Shown here: positions 19,501 to 27,923 of the stretch, in pieces
Layout of the letters: every line of letters starts with the position of its first letter
Position numbering within the stretch: the first letter of the stretch is position 1
Notes under the pieces: generated by a model
Told to the model about the DNA's origin: nothing
What the model saw: the letters and a program-made list of their open reading frames with translations, nothing else
Database searches by the model: none
Source of the DNA: Craspedostauros australis
Lineage: Eukaryota; Bacillariophyta; Bacillariophyceae; Mastogloiales; Achnanthaceae
Assembly: GCA_026770025.1 (NCBI GenBank)
Contig: JAMXDE010000013.1
Span: 62,001-126,000, forward strand
DNA length: 64,000 nt
Direction of reading: 5' to 3'
Program-made: the position numbers and the translations under genes

Positions 19501-22091
19501 GGCATGGGAAAACCGGCCGTGAACCGAGAGTCGAGGGCGACATACACCTGAAGCATGGTGCAGCCGCCATGGCCGGGAACCCCGTCGTCGTGGGCAGGGG
19601 TATCGGAGAAGAGCGTATCCATCGCAACCGTCTCATGGAGACGGTCGACGTTGGCCGCTGGGAACCGAGACTTGAAATGCTTGCGCATGGAGAAGCGCTC
19701 GGCGGTACGGTACCATTGAGAGGTACACCGAAGAGTGTCGCGAACGCGACGAGCTGGAATCCAGCCGAAGTGGGGTCGGAGAGCCTCGTAGTCGGCAGGC
19801 TTGCGAGTGGCAATGATGCTGCCCGGGTTGTCAGCGATGTCGGCTTGGCGAGCACCAGTGTAGGCCGTGAGAACGGTAGAGTTGTTCTCGCGGCGCTGGA
19901 GTGCTGCGGCGTCATCATCGTCGACGTCGTCGAGGTTCATCTCCTGGTCGAGGGAAGAAGGGTCCCATTCGTCGTCCGCGGTGAAGTCGACATGTGGATA
20001 CTTGTCGAGTTCGGAGCGGGTAGGCTTGGCCATGTCCATGTAGGACAGGCCCTGCCGGACAGCCAGTGGGATGATGTGGCCTCCTGGTGTGATGATGGTC
20101 TGGCGACCTCCAGGGAGATTCCGTGGGCGTTCGTTGACATCCATTCCGAAGGCACCAAGCTGGTTGGATGAATGGATGGTCTTGCCCTTTCCGTAGAGCG
20201 CATATTGGTGGAATTTACCAATGATGGGCCCTTCGGTGGTCTGGATGAGACCAGCAACCGTACCGATGTCGAGGTTGGCGATGGCAGAGTCACCTATGCC
20301 ACTGACGTCGGCGGTGTGTCCTGTCTTGCAGAGAACGAGGACGTCATCGCCAGCCAGGCCACCATTGGCACCGCTGTCGACGAGAGAGCCAGAGTGGTCC
20401 TTGACAAGCTTGTTGAAGCTGTACCGAACCACCGTGGAGTTGGCAAGGCGCCAGGTCTGGCCCTTGTAGACCAGTTGAGGAGTATCGTCAGACGAAGAGG
20501 TGGACTTGGTCTGTGCAAGAAGGCGATCGATGGCAGTGGACTGGTCACCAGCCTTGGAAGAGTCCGTGTTACCAGCGGATGGAGTTGCGGAAGGAGTGTC
20601 GGTGGTGCCCGAAGATGTGGCAGCGTTGTTGGCAGCTCGGTGGGAGTCAGCCTTGCCCTTTCCCTTGTTCTTGCGCCACTTTCCCTTTGCTTCGAGGAAT
20701 GCCTTGCGTTGGTCCTTGGACATCTCACGCCATTCATCATTGGGAATGGAACGACGGTCGTCCTTGGCGTAGTCCTTGCCATTGCCTTTGCCAGCAGAGC
20801 CACCGGTCTTGGCATTGTTGACCTTGCGCCGAGATGTGGTGCGAGGCTGGTTGGCGTCGAGGGATTGTGCCTCATCTCGAACGAACTCGAGGAGGTCTTC
20901 GAAGGAGACACCAACCTTGATGAAGCCGCGAGATTGCTTGTGACGTTGGCGGGAGTTGGACTTCACGTTGGTGTAGGCCCGAGTCAAGTCGACATCGGGA
21001 CCGATGGCGGTGCGCAACCATTGTTGCTTGACCGCCTCATCGACACATGCATCATCGAGCTCTTCGATGTCATCGAGCTTGGTTTCCCAGGCATCGAGGA
21101 ATTGCTCGCGGGTCTTGGTCCAAGTCTGGTCCAGACGGAAGGCGACGATGGTGTCTCTGTATTTGATGGACAGAGTCTCGCCGACAACGCCACTGGTGTA
21201 GCTGTCAACGAGGTCGGCATAGGCCGCACGGCCATCGCAGGACTTCTTGTAGGCACGGATGATGCGCCGACTCTTGGAAGTCTTGACATGCTCAGTGAGC
21301 ACGGCGAAGAGGTAGCGATTCTGGCTCGCGAAGAAGGCCTCGTCCTTGGGTGCTGGCATGAAGTCCATGTCGAGATGGTGGTTGAGTCCATGGGAGAAGG
21401 AAAGAGTCTCGAAGGTCCGCATGAAGGTGAGGAAGTGCTTGTCGTCCTTCAGTGTCGGGAGCGACAGGCTCTCTCGCTTGGTTGCCTTGCTGAACTCCTT
21501 GACGTAGTCAGCCGGTAGCTCCATGGCATGGATACCTTGGAAGTTGGAAGAGGGTGCCATGGATGGAGTCACAGGTGGTTGTGGGAAGGCAGGATCAGGC
21601 ACTGAAGCCGAAGGATCGAATGCGAAGTTCACATGCGGAGGTTCTTCAGGCACCGGACGGAATGCGGATGCTGGAGTGGTGGTGTGGTGGCCCATGCCCA
21701 TCGGAGACGGAATGGGAGAGCTTGCAGTCGAATGCGAGTGCGAAGACGGAAGGGAAGGGTTGTTCTGCTCAGCTGTGAACGCCATGAATGAGGTACGATC
21801 GAGGTCGTTCCAGGTGTTGTCGTCGAGGATGGCTTGGGTGAGATACCACTTGCCAAGGTTGAGGATCTTGCGAATGTGGTTGACGCCGAGCACGGCGACA
21901 ATGGTTTCGCCATCTTCGGTATCATCGCGAAGTTGGAAGCTGCAAAGATCATCTTCGGTGAGCGAGACAAGGTCAAGAGGGCTGACAATGTCCGCATGGG
22001 CGATGATATCGCGAGGAGTGGAGTCCAAAGGAATGCCAATGACACCGAGGATGTGATCCAGGGTGGCGAGGTCCATCTCAGGAGTCGACAT
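16506..22091 (-). CDS. Gag-Pol polyprotein of the copia element
   Basis: One uninterrupted frame of 1861 residues. Gag is ~1-540, with no CCHC zinc knuckle; its C-terminal part is Lys/Gly-rich (~430-482). The protease has LVDSGANGG (~570-578). Integrase has the DDE triad as D825 (VAMDTLF), D889 (LMSDNAK) and E924 (NGAERR). A chromo-like stretch lies at ~1199-1261 (FNVIVKWGDGSTSTEPLS, then DDPVSCAAYGRRHELLD). Reverse transcriptase runs ~1340-1560 with YVDD at 1495-1498. RNase H has D1701 (FVDAN), E1744 (YGSEF), D1778 (LGDNQS) and D1827 (NVADV). It ends with the copia-type FLPWAVFWPLVKPIL motif. It makes the particle and enzymes that copy the element's RNA into DNA and insert it. No frameshift separates gag and pol, so the Gag:Pol ratio must be set by other means such as splicing or processing. 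Confidence 0.95.
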   Translation of the reverse strand: MSTPEMDLATLDHILGVIGIPLDSTPRDIIAHADIVSPLDLVSLTEDDLCSFQLRDDTEDGETIVAVLGVNHIRKILNLGKWYLTQAILDDNTWNDLDRTSFMAFTAEQNNPSLPSSHSHSTASSPIPSPMGMGHHTTTPASAFRPVPEEPPHVNFAFDPSASVPDPAFPQPPVTPSMAPSSNFQGIHAMELPADYVKEFSKATKRESLSLPTLKDDKHFLTFMRTFETLSFSHGLNHHLDMDFMPAPKDEAFFASQNRYLFAVLTEHVKTSKSRRIIRAYKKSCDGRAAYADLVDSYTSGVVGETLSIKYRDTIVAFRLDQTWTKTREQFLDAWETKLDDIEELDDACVDEAVKQQWLRTAIGPDVDLTRAYTNVKSNSRQRHKQSRGFIKVGVSFEDLLEFVRDEAQSLDANQPRTTSRRKVNNAKTGGSAGKGNGKDYAKDDRRSIPNDEWREMSKDQRKAFLEAKGKWRKNKGKGKADSHRAANNAATSSGTTDTPSATPSAGNTDSSKAGDQSTAIDRLLAQTKSTSSSDDTPQLVYKGQTWRLANSTVVRYSFNKLVKDHSGSLVDSGANGGLAGDDVLVLCKTGHTADVSGIGDSAIANLDIGTVAGLIQTTEGPIIGKFHQYALYGKGKTIHSSNQLGAFGMDVNERPRNLPGGRQTIITPGGHIIPLAVRQGLSYMDMAKPTRSELDKYPHVDFTADDEWDPSSLDQEMNLDDVDDDDAAALQRRENNSTVLTAYTGARQADIADNPGSIIATRKPADYEALRPHFGWIPARRVRDTLRCTSQWYRTAERFSMRKHFKSRFPAANVDRLHETVAMDTLFSDTPAHDDGVPGHGGCTMLQVYVALDSRFTAGFPMPSESRISDTLRDFIRRHGAPDLLMSDNAKAQIGNKVMEILRQYHIRDHQSEPEHQHQNGAERRIQDIKRTTNGVMDRTGTPDRFWLICTLYVVDLFNHIAQVTAGSITPLQAAFGQRPDISKFLSYRWWQPVYYRVDNPTFPSQSKERSGRWAGPCLHKGDDLTFWVLDDETQRLLPRSAIRPADDSATRNLRADFPFPIVGEDDGSDAMNVANGEPDDDISVPPDSDPIVHSLADSILADRRGTDPETVGNAKVHIPKFSPEDLVGMTFIHEKDGQQVKAEVVQKVNDLDAANHQRIKMLLALADGETHDLISYVELADIIERQQEHNDDPDAKWEFDSIIGHEGPLSSSSPSYKGSSFNVIVKWGDGSTSTEPLSIMIQDDPVSCAAYGRRHELLDEPGWKRLKRLAIRTHRLERQVHKSKTFNHAPTFQFGVQVPRNHKEALRLDDKNGNTLWADAEKKEMDQLFGYHTFKSLGKGAPVPSGFQKIRLQWVYAVKHDLRHKARCVAGGHLTDPCKDASYAGVVSLRSLRLSLLAGELNGIPTWVGDIGNAYLEAFTQERICFIAGDEFGDFAGHTMQIVKALYGLRTSGARFHEALADTLRDMGFLQCRSDPDVWMRDANSHWEYVCVYVDDLTATMADPKAFFDILSSKYGYQLKGVGPIKYHLGADFGRDPDGTLKLSPQSYIKRMMENYERMFGELPRKISCPLDKADSPELDTSSELSETDKRKFMSLIGALQWCISLGRFDISVAVMTLARFRSAPRQGHLDRAKRIYGYLRKHPDAAIRFRTCVPRFDLHYKVPNHDWIYSVYGKTSEEIPDDIPKPKGKPVRTTTFVDANLLHCQVTGRSATGALHLVNQTPIEWFSKRQGTVETATYGSEFVAARQATEQIISLRLALREMGIPIDGPSWMLGDNQSVITSSTVPKSMLSKRHNALAYHRVRSAVAAGILYFIKIPGTQNVADVMTKFLPWAVFWPLVKPILFWKGHTESSSPTYKT

Positions 22092-22394
22092 GATTGGCGA
22101 TGGATGGATGGAGAGAGTGGATGCGGATGCTTGAGGCTGAAGGTTAGCTGAGGCTGGAGTGCACTGACTGAATCGTCTTCTGGTGCGGGAGGGTGCTGCA
22201 GGAAGTCTTGGATGGCTGAGTGGGAAGGCCCGAACTCAGCAGGGGAACCGAAAGGAGGGCGTTCTGCGGATGCGAGAAAGCCGAAGGAAAGCCGAAATCA
22301 CGTCGTCACGTGATGGAAGGTGAAGGGATCGCTCGTGGGTGAACGAGGGATGAAGGATGGATGGATTGTCACGCAATCAATTCAGTAGGTGAAA
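22092..22394 (-). other. Leader of the copia element
   Basis: About 300 bp between the primer site and the gag-pol ATG; no long frame. It is the likely packaging and translation leader. Confidence 0.6.
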
Positions 22395-22411
22395 GCTTGC
22401 GACTGTTAATC
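22395..22411 (-). promoter_or_regulatory. Primer-binding site matching an internal part of tRNA-Asn
   Basis: The plus strand reads gcttgcgactgttaatc directly against the 5' LTR. From memory, the anticodon arm of eukaryotic tRNA-Asn(GUU), as in yeast, reads gcgtgcgactgttaatc, giving 16 of 17 matches. The RNA of the element (minus strand) would therefore pair with a tRNA half ending near position 40, as Drosophila copia does with a half of initiator tRNA-Met. The position adjoining the LTR is exactly where a primer site is expected. Confidence 0.7.
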
Positions 22412-23041
22412 TGTTAGAACGTAATCGTAGATGGGTTTGAAGATACCGCACCGAGAACGTAGAGTGATCAAGTCGTTGTTGTTGGTGAGGAGAGTGTTTG
22501 TTTACTGTGTTATTCGTATGGTAGTAGGAATGCTGTCGAGCTCACAAGATTGTCTTCTTGGAACTGTGAGCATGATAGAGGCATGACATGATCTCATGCA
22601 ATTGCAGATGAAATTAACACGGAGACAACACGACAAATGTGCGTGTTACTGCGTGAAGATGAGTTGCAAAAGTCAATGAACAAAACACCGCGATAGCCCG
22701 TGTTGTGAATTACGTCTTCTCACGATGTTGCTAGTAGTACGATCACACGATTGATCGTATTCACTTGAGAAGGTCAGGACAAGATTCGCACGTGTCACAC
22801 CCAAGATCCAAGTCTGTCCTGATTGGGCAGATTGGTTCATCTTGGCAAGAAATCAATTTCCGCGACATTTTTGGATCTGTGATTGAGGGAAAACGATTCT
22901 TGCGACGCGAAATGCGACACAAATCTGACACAACGGATTTTCGACCAAAATTTCCATTCGGAACGGAAAAGGTAAGAAAAGTGGAGATTTCTGATTGGTC
23001 GACGGGTGTCGCTATTGTTAGAGATTTAGCGTGCGCTAATA
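22412..23041 (-). repeat. 5' LTR of the copia element
   Basis: 630 bp, apparently identical to 15852-16481. On the coding strand it lies upstream of gag-pol and should carry the promoter. Confidence 0.95.
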
Positions 23042-23046
23042 GAATC
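23042..23046. repeat. Target-site duplication, right (gaatc)
   Basis: Exact copy of 15847-15851. Confidence 0.9.
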
Positions 23047-23752
23047 CAAGAGTGAACTCCAGCCACAGCCATTGCTTCATGACTGCCATCATTGAGTGTC
23101 ATGACCTACACTGCAGTGTGTTTACATGTGAGGAGAGCAAGGAACCGCAATAATTGCCTACCCTCAAGCACTGAACCAAGTACATCAGTGCAGGGCCCTA
23201 TCAAGCTGTGTGACATTGTTTCTTCATCCCACCAACACTACAAGCTAACTCATAATAAACAGACAAAGATTAGCTTCAAAGCACTCATCTACCCATTGTT
23301 ACAGTAACACATCTTCAATCCAGTACACCTCTCTTGAACTGCATCACATGGCTATGTCGAAACTGGCAGATTCACAAGGCATCCTCCACCGATTCGCGTT
23401 GACTAAGCCCGAATCCTAACTGCAATTGTGTTTTCAGAGTGCCCACAATGCATTGCCGCAACACAGCATACAAACTTCAAATACTGTCGATTGCATTCGC
23501 ACTCCCACGACCAGTGTCGCAAACACACACTTCGAAATGGATTGGCAAACGCACGCTTCTGCAACCAAAACACATGCGAAAATCAGCTCTGATCTGAACC
23601 AGGTGGAATGAAGACGTCAATCCGAACGCCTGTCCAACCACACGCGACTTTGGCGATTCTACACACCACGGAACATGTGACATCGCTCTGTACTTAACGA
23701 AACAAGCATGACGTCATCGCGGTCTCGACTCCCATTAACGTCCGTAACGTTG
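23047..23752. other. Intergenic, no gene seen
   Basis: Short frames only. Together with the sequence left of 15847 this was one continuous intergenic region before the copia insertion. Confidence 0.45.
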
Positions 23753-24003
23753 AAATGAGCACGAATGATTGTTCTCTACCAAGCTTCCCACCAAGCAAAA
23801 CACAAAGAAAGCGAAAATCAGATAGAAATGGGTTCCACGTGTCGTGACATGAGCCCCCCACAAATCAAAGTCTGTCCGCATGCACCGTATTTTGCCTCTA
23901 AAACAGTAAATTGCCACCCTCATAACTTATAACAAAGGCCGGGACTCACCATCCAACACCTGCATCATGTTGCCAGCATGATAAAGTATATAAATGTAGG
24001 TTG
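23753..24003. repeat. Dispersed repeat B, copy 2
   Basis: Diverged copy of 2262-2510 in the same orientation; shares aaatgagcacg, the run starting cttcccaccaagcaaaacac, and ttttgcctctaaaac. Confidence 0.6.
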
Positions 24004-24134
24004 TGTTTTCTATGAGTGGCCGTACGAGCTTGGGCCAAAATGCATTCTGGATGGACCGCACCGCTTTTCGCTCACGGGTCATAATCCTTGTGATACAACA
24101 ACAACAACAACAACAGAACCCGAACACCATTCGC

Positions 24135-24927
24135 TGTCGAGATGTACATGTGAGTATATGTCGAGATGTACGTATATATGTGCATCGTTCACCTGCTATT
24201 CTCTCATACGCACTTGGACGGTATAACTACATTCGTGTCGATAGTATACTGTGATTCGTCAGAATTACAGGGGAAATGGGACACACGAAAAGGGGCAAGA
24301 TTTCTGGAGGAAATTTGCAAATAACGATTTCTGAGAGAATCAGAAGATCGTCCGTCCATCCATCAATGGTACCAAGAGAATCTCGAGGTACTTCCCAACT
24401 AAACCTCAGATGACGATATCATCTGACAGGCTGCTGCATCACCAATGGAACGTGACATCTGGAGAGCAGAAGGACGCCTACTGACGTCAACAGGATGTCA
24501 ACATGTCACCACGTCGACATCTGTCTCCAAGTCACAGCAGGAGGCGAAGATCCGATGACCCATGAAGATGATGGATACTGAAGGTGAACTTCAAATGGTA
24601 AGTACTCATGGAGTAGGAACCAGTACTGAATGAACGGAGTGTCGAATGCGGAGTACGCATCGAACACGGAGTATCGTGTAGCACGAGCACACGATGTTGA
24701 GAGAGAGAAAGAGAGAATACAGAGAGGAGCGAGAGAGCATCTCGCGTACTGACTCATAGTCGGAGACCGAATCTACGAAACAGATTGAAGCGCCGAGAGC
24801 ATCGGACAAGAGAACGGGCGCACACCGAGAGGATCGGAGTAGCCAAGTAATGAAATAGCAAACAGACGACTATCAACCAACACCATCTTCCACGATCGTA
24901 GGTTACCGTGAGCGGAACTTGCCAACA
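24135..24927. mobile_element. Solo LTR (family A, copy 2)
   Basis: The 793-bp block starts TGTCGAGATGTACATG and ends TTGCCAACA. It is flanked by a perfect 6-bp duplication attcgc (24129-24134 and 24928-24933). It matches 1242-2038 closely throughout, with scattered substitutions. The independent duplications prove two separate insertions rather than a segmental duplication. Confidence 0.82.
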
Positions 24928-24933
24928 ATTCGC

Positions 24934-26433
24934 ATCATCAAGACTCATCCGACTATTCTCTCAAATCAAGTCGAATCACGTTTCAGTCATGGTAGATGCT
25001 ACCTATTTTCGATCTAGATGTTGATATCAACGAATCAGTTGTATGCGTGTACTCTTGTGCATGTTGTGGTCGGTCCGGATCTTGTGTGATACAACCTTTG
25101 TTCTCGTGACTGCACGAACATCAACACACACGCGCGCACACACAAAGTTGGGTTTGTCAGGCTTTGTGTTTTGTGGTGCCAGCAGAGTGTCCTTTTTCTT
25201 GTGCATGGATTCAATGTCATCATTCCGGACCGACTAGTGAAAGCCGTTCTGTGTCGAAATCTGTCAAGTGTGAAATTGAAAGTAGTAGTTGTTTCTGTGT
25301 ATGTGCCTGTGTATGTGATTTGTTGGTAGTGATTAAGCTGTCATATTCATGGTTGCAAGCATTTTCCAAAGTCAAGAGGACACAGAAATATGCATAAAGT
25401 GGTGTGTTCATGCTGAATGCCAAAGTGTTCGGAAGGACGATGTTGGTCTTGCAAAAGCTGGTCTTCGAGGTCAACAACATTGGTGTGGCCTCTTATGCAT
25501 CATGTATATCTTGGTTTCTTTTCTGTTTGGTGGTTTCACATGTTGGTAAAATGGGAAGAAGATGCAAAATGTATCATTTGCCTGCCAGTCATAGAACACA
25601 ATCAAGATTGGAGTCTTTCCAGGAAACTTGGCCAGGGAACTGGATCATACGCATAAAAGTGAGATGGAGATGGCCTCCACGCAAGCTTGGAGGGTTCCAA
25701 GGTCCTGGAGCTCTTTCAAGCGCACTTGCAGAGTGCCAGCAGTCACACTTGGTTGCTGGTGAACGCTAACGAAACTGCAGTCTTGTGCGACTCGTCAATG
25801 AGACGAAGGATGGACGGAAGGACATCATTCATGACTAATCCGATTAACCGTGTTCGAGGAAGAGTGTCCTGGTTCCATGACCAATGTTCCTCACGGCCTC
25901 GCTCGCAGCCTTCAAAGCCACACGACCATTCGTCAAAATCAGGACGCCCAAATGTGTCTCGTGAAACTGTGGTCGAACAGATGGAGATGCGCAGCCAAAA
26001 GAACTGTCTTGTTCGTGTCGGAGGAAGGTGGACATCAGCAGACGCCAAAAACATCAACGAATTGGTATCTTTGGCTTCGCAACACGAACTGGAGAAGAGA
26101 CAAGAACAGAGGATCGAAGAGCAACACAACAAGGGAAAGGAGGACGAGGCACCAGGAGACGAGGCGAGGTGAGGCAGAGAGAACAGAACAGAACGCAACA
26201 AGAACACACGAGAGAGGAAGGATCTCAAGTTCAGACACACAATCACAAGTCCTCTATCGGAATACGAGTGCTCGTTCACCACACTCCCGCCACAACTCTC
26301 TGGCGCCATCTATCCATTCTGCGACTCGCACCACGCACCACAACACAAGGCCCACAACACAAGGCCTGCCGCCAGAAACGCTCCGTCACCACACGAACCT
26401 GCTCCAATACGCTGATATTCCCAAGAGTGCACC
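24934..26433. other. Intergenic, upstream of the plastid-targeted gene
   Basis: Overlapping frames up to ~250 codons (for example 25850-26596) are Arg/Thr/His-rich, lack recognisable domains and run into the next gene in another frame. I see no supported gene. The last ~200 bp are A/C-rich and probably form the leader of the gene at 26434. Confidence 0.5.
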
Positions 26434-27923
26434 ATGCGCCTCACGTCAACCCAAGTCTCCGCTCTGTTCGCAGCCTCCACCCTCACAGGGGTGTCTGCCT
26501 TCAGCGCGCCCTCCATTCTGCCCAAGCCAATGCGGCCCACACACAGCGCAGGTGCCGCAATCCCAACCTCAACAACTTCGCTCCATGTGGGAATGACGCT
26601 GAACATGCCTCCAAGCCGAGAAGATGGCGAATTTGATGGCAGCGATCCCTTCATGGTGACTCAGATGGCACAGGACTGCGCAGGTTCGGACACCTGCTCG
26701 GTGGAAGATGCGGAGAAGTACCTTCGAGGCTTGCTGATGATCCAGAGCGACTGCGCTGCCAATATCCTGGACGAAGAAAACGCGATCTGCAGAGATGTTG
26801 GCACCGCTGCCGCCCTCGTCGCCGCCCTTCGAGACAAGATCAAATTCGGCCAAGCAGAGCTCGCTCGGTAAGCGTGAAAAACAGCGGTTGCAATGGCATG
26901 CTTCGTCTCGCAGTCACCATCCTCGCACTCTCGTGTTAAAAACTCAGTTCAGAATCCAAGTGGGCAAAGCAACAAACGACTTCGTGTGCGAGCATTCGAC
27001 ATCCAATTGAATACTCTCCTGTCGTCGAATCCTGCGGCGTCTCTTGTGGCAGTATTACAACTGTTCAAACTCATGACATCATCTCCGGTGTGTGCAATCT
27101 GCTCCATTCCAACACACCTGTTCAAAATACTCAAATGTCCTCACAATTGCGAATCTCTTGCGCCGCACTCCGCCAATCCATCAATTCAATCTGTGGGCAT
27201 CCATTCTGTTTTCTCACTTGTCTTCTCCTCGTACATATAATACTCGCACCATACTCGTGTATCACCAGACGAGCCAATGTCAACACGGTCGCATCATTCG
27301 GACTTGGAGCTGCGGCGCTGTTGTTCGCGTCCGCCCTCGCTGTTTCCGTCCTGTCAGCGCAGCCTGATGCAGCACCATTCACGATGCAAGAATGGTGGTG
27401 GGCCGCACGTGATGGTTACTTGGGCACCATGATGGCGCATTTCGTGCGTCATGGGGGACTTGTTGCAGCAGAAGCGGTGGATGGAACACAGAGCAACAGC
27501 AACAACCCATTTCTCATGACGTTGACATTGCGAGAGTGGGTGTGGGCCATCCAGGGTGGATACTTCGATAACATGGTGGTGCAGCTGTTCCGAGAAGGTG
27601 GCATGGAATTGGCGTCGGTTGCTTCGTCTGCACCAGCATCAGCAATGTCGTCATCGTCATCGTTGTTGCAGGAGAGTGCAAGCGCTGCATCCTCGCTCGA
27701 TGGAGTCCTCGTAGCGAATCTGACACCGCAGGAGGTTTGGTGGGCCATCCGAGGATCGTATTTGGATACCCTGTTGTCCCATGTCTATCACAATGGCGGA
27801 TTGGCCGTCACTGACTACGATTCGGACGCAGTGTCCTTTTCGATCGAAGAATGGAAGCACGCCATGCGAGATGGATACATGGGTGACATGGTGGCGAGCT
27901 TTTACACGAAGGGCGGGTTGTAA
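26434..27923 (+). CDS. Plastid-targeted membrane protein with four W/G-rich repeats (two exons)
   Basis: Exon 1 is 26434-26867 and exon 2 is 27269-27923; the 401-bp intron is GTAAGC...CCAG, phase 2, giving 362 aa. The N terminus is a signal peptide ending GVSA/FSAP, the ASAFAP-type motif of diatom plastid presequences, followed by a Ser/Thr/Pro-rich transit stretch. A mature domain of ~90 residues has four Cys (DCAGSDTC, SDCA, AICRD). Exon 2 adds a hydrophobic helix (GLGAAALLFASALAVSVL) and four repeats: EWWWAARDGYLGTMM...GGL, EWVWAIQGGYFDNMV...GGM, EVWWAIRGSYLDTLL...GGL, EWKHAMRDGYMGDMV...GGL. Without splicing exon 1 would end after 145 aa at a TAA inside the donor. It is probably inserted in a plastid membrane; function unknown. 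Confidence 0.75.
26868..27268 (+). other. Predicted intron of the plastid-targeted gene
   Basis: It starts GTAAGCGTG and ends TATCACCAG, with a pyrimidine-rich tract (ttctcacttgtcttctcctc, 27210-27229) before the acceptor. The splice keeps frame (CG/A = Arg) and joins a presequence-bearing exon to a transmembrane and repeat exon. Confidence 0.65.

Larger units (their letters stand above)
15852..23041 (-). mobile_element. Complete Ty1/copia LTR retrotransposon (CoDi-like), 7190 bp
   Basis: Two direct 630-bp LTRs (15852-16481 and 22412-23041) look identical over their whole length and are bounded by a 5-bp duplication, gaatc. The coding strand is minus. The order is 5' LTR (22412-23041), primer site (22395-22411), gag-pol (22091-16506), polypurine tract (16487-16482), 3' LTR (15852-16481). 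Pol order PR-IN-RT-RNase H is the copia order. Identical LTRs, an intact long frame and a perfect duplication show a recent insertion that may still be mobile. The LTR ends on the plus strand are TGTTAG...CTAATA, so one terminus is TA rather than the canonical CA. Confidence 0.95.

Noticed and set aside
20172-21518. 448-codon plus-strand frame inside the copia element
   Set aside because: Shadow of gag-pol; Val/Gly/Leu-rich, no motifs.
26434-26871. 145-residue plastid protein as a complete single-exon gene
   Set aside because: Its stop codon lies inside a strong donor (cg/GTAAGC), and splicing to 27269 restores a frame with a membrane helix and four repeats; kept only as an alternative.
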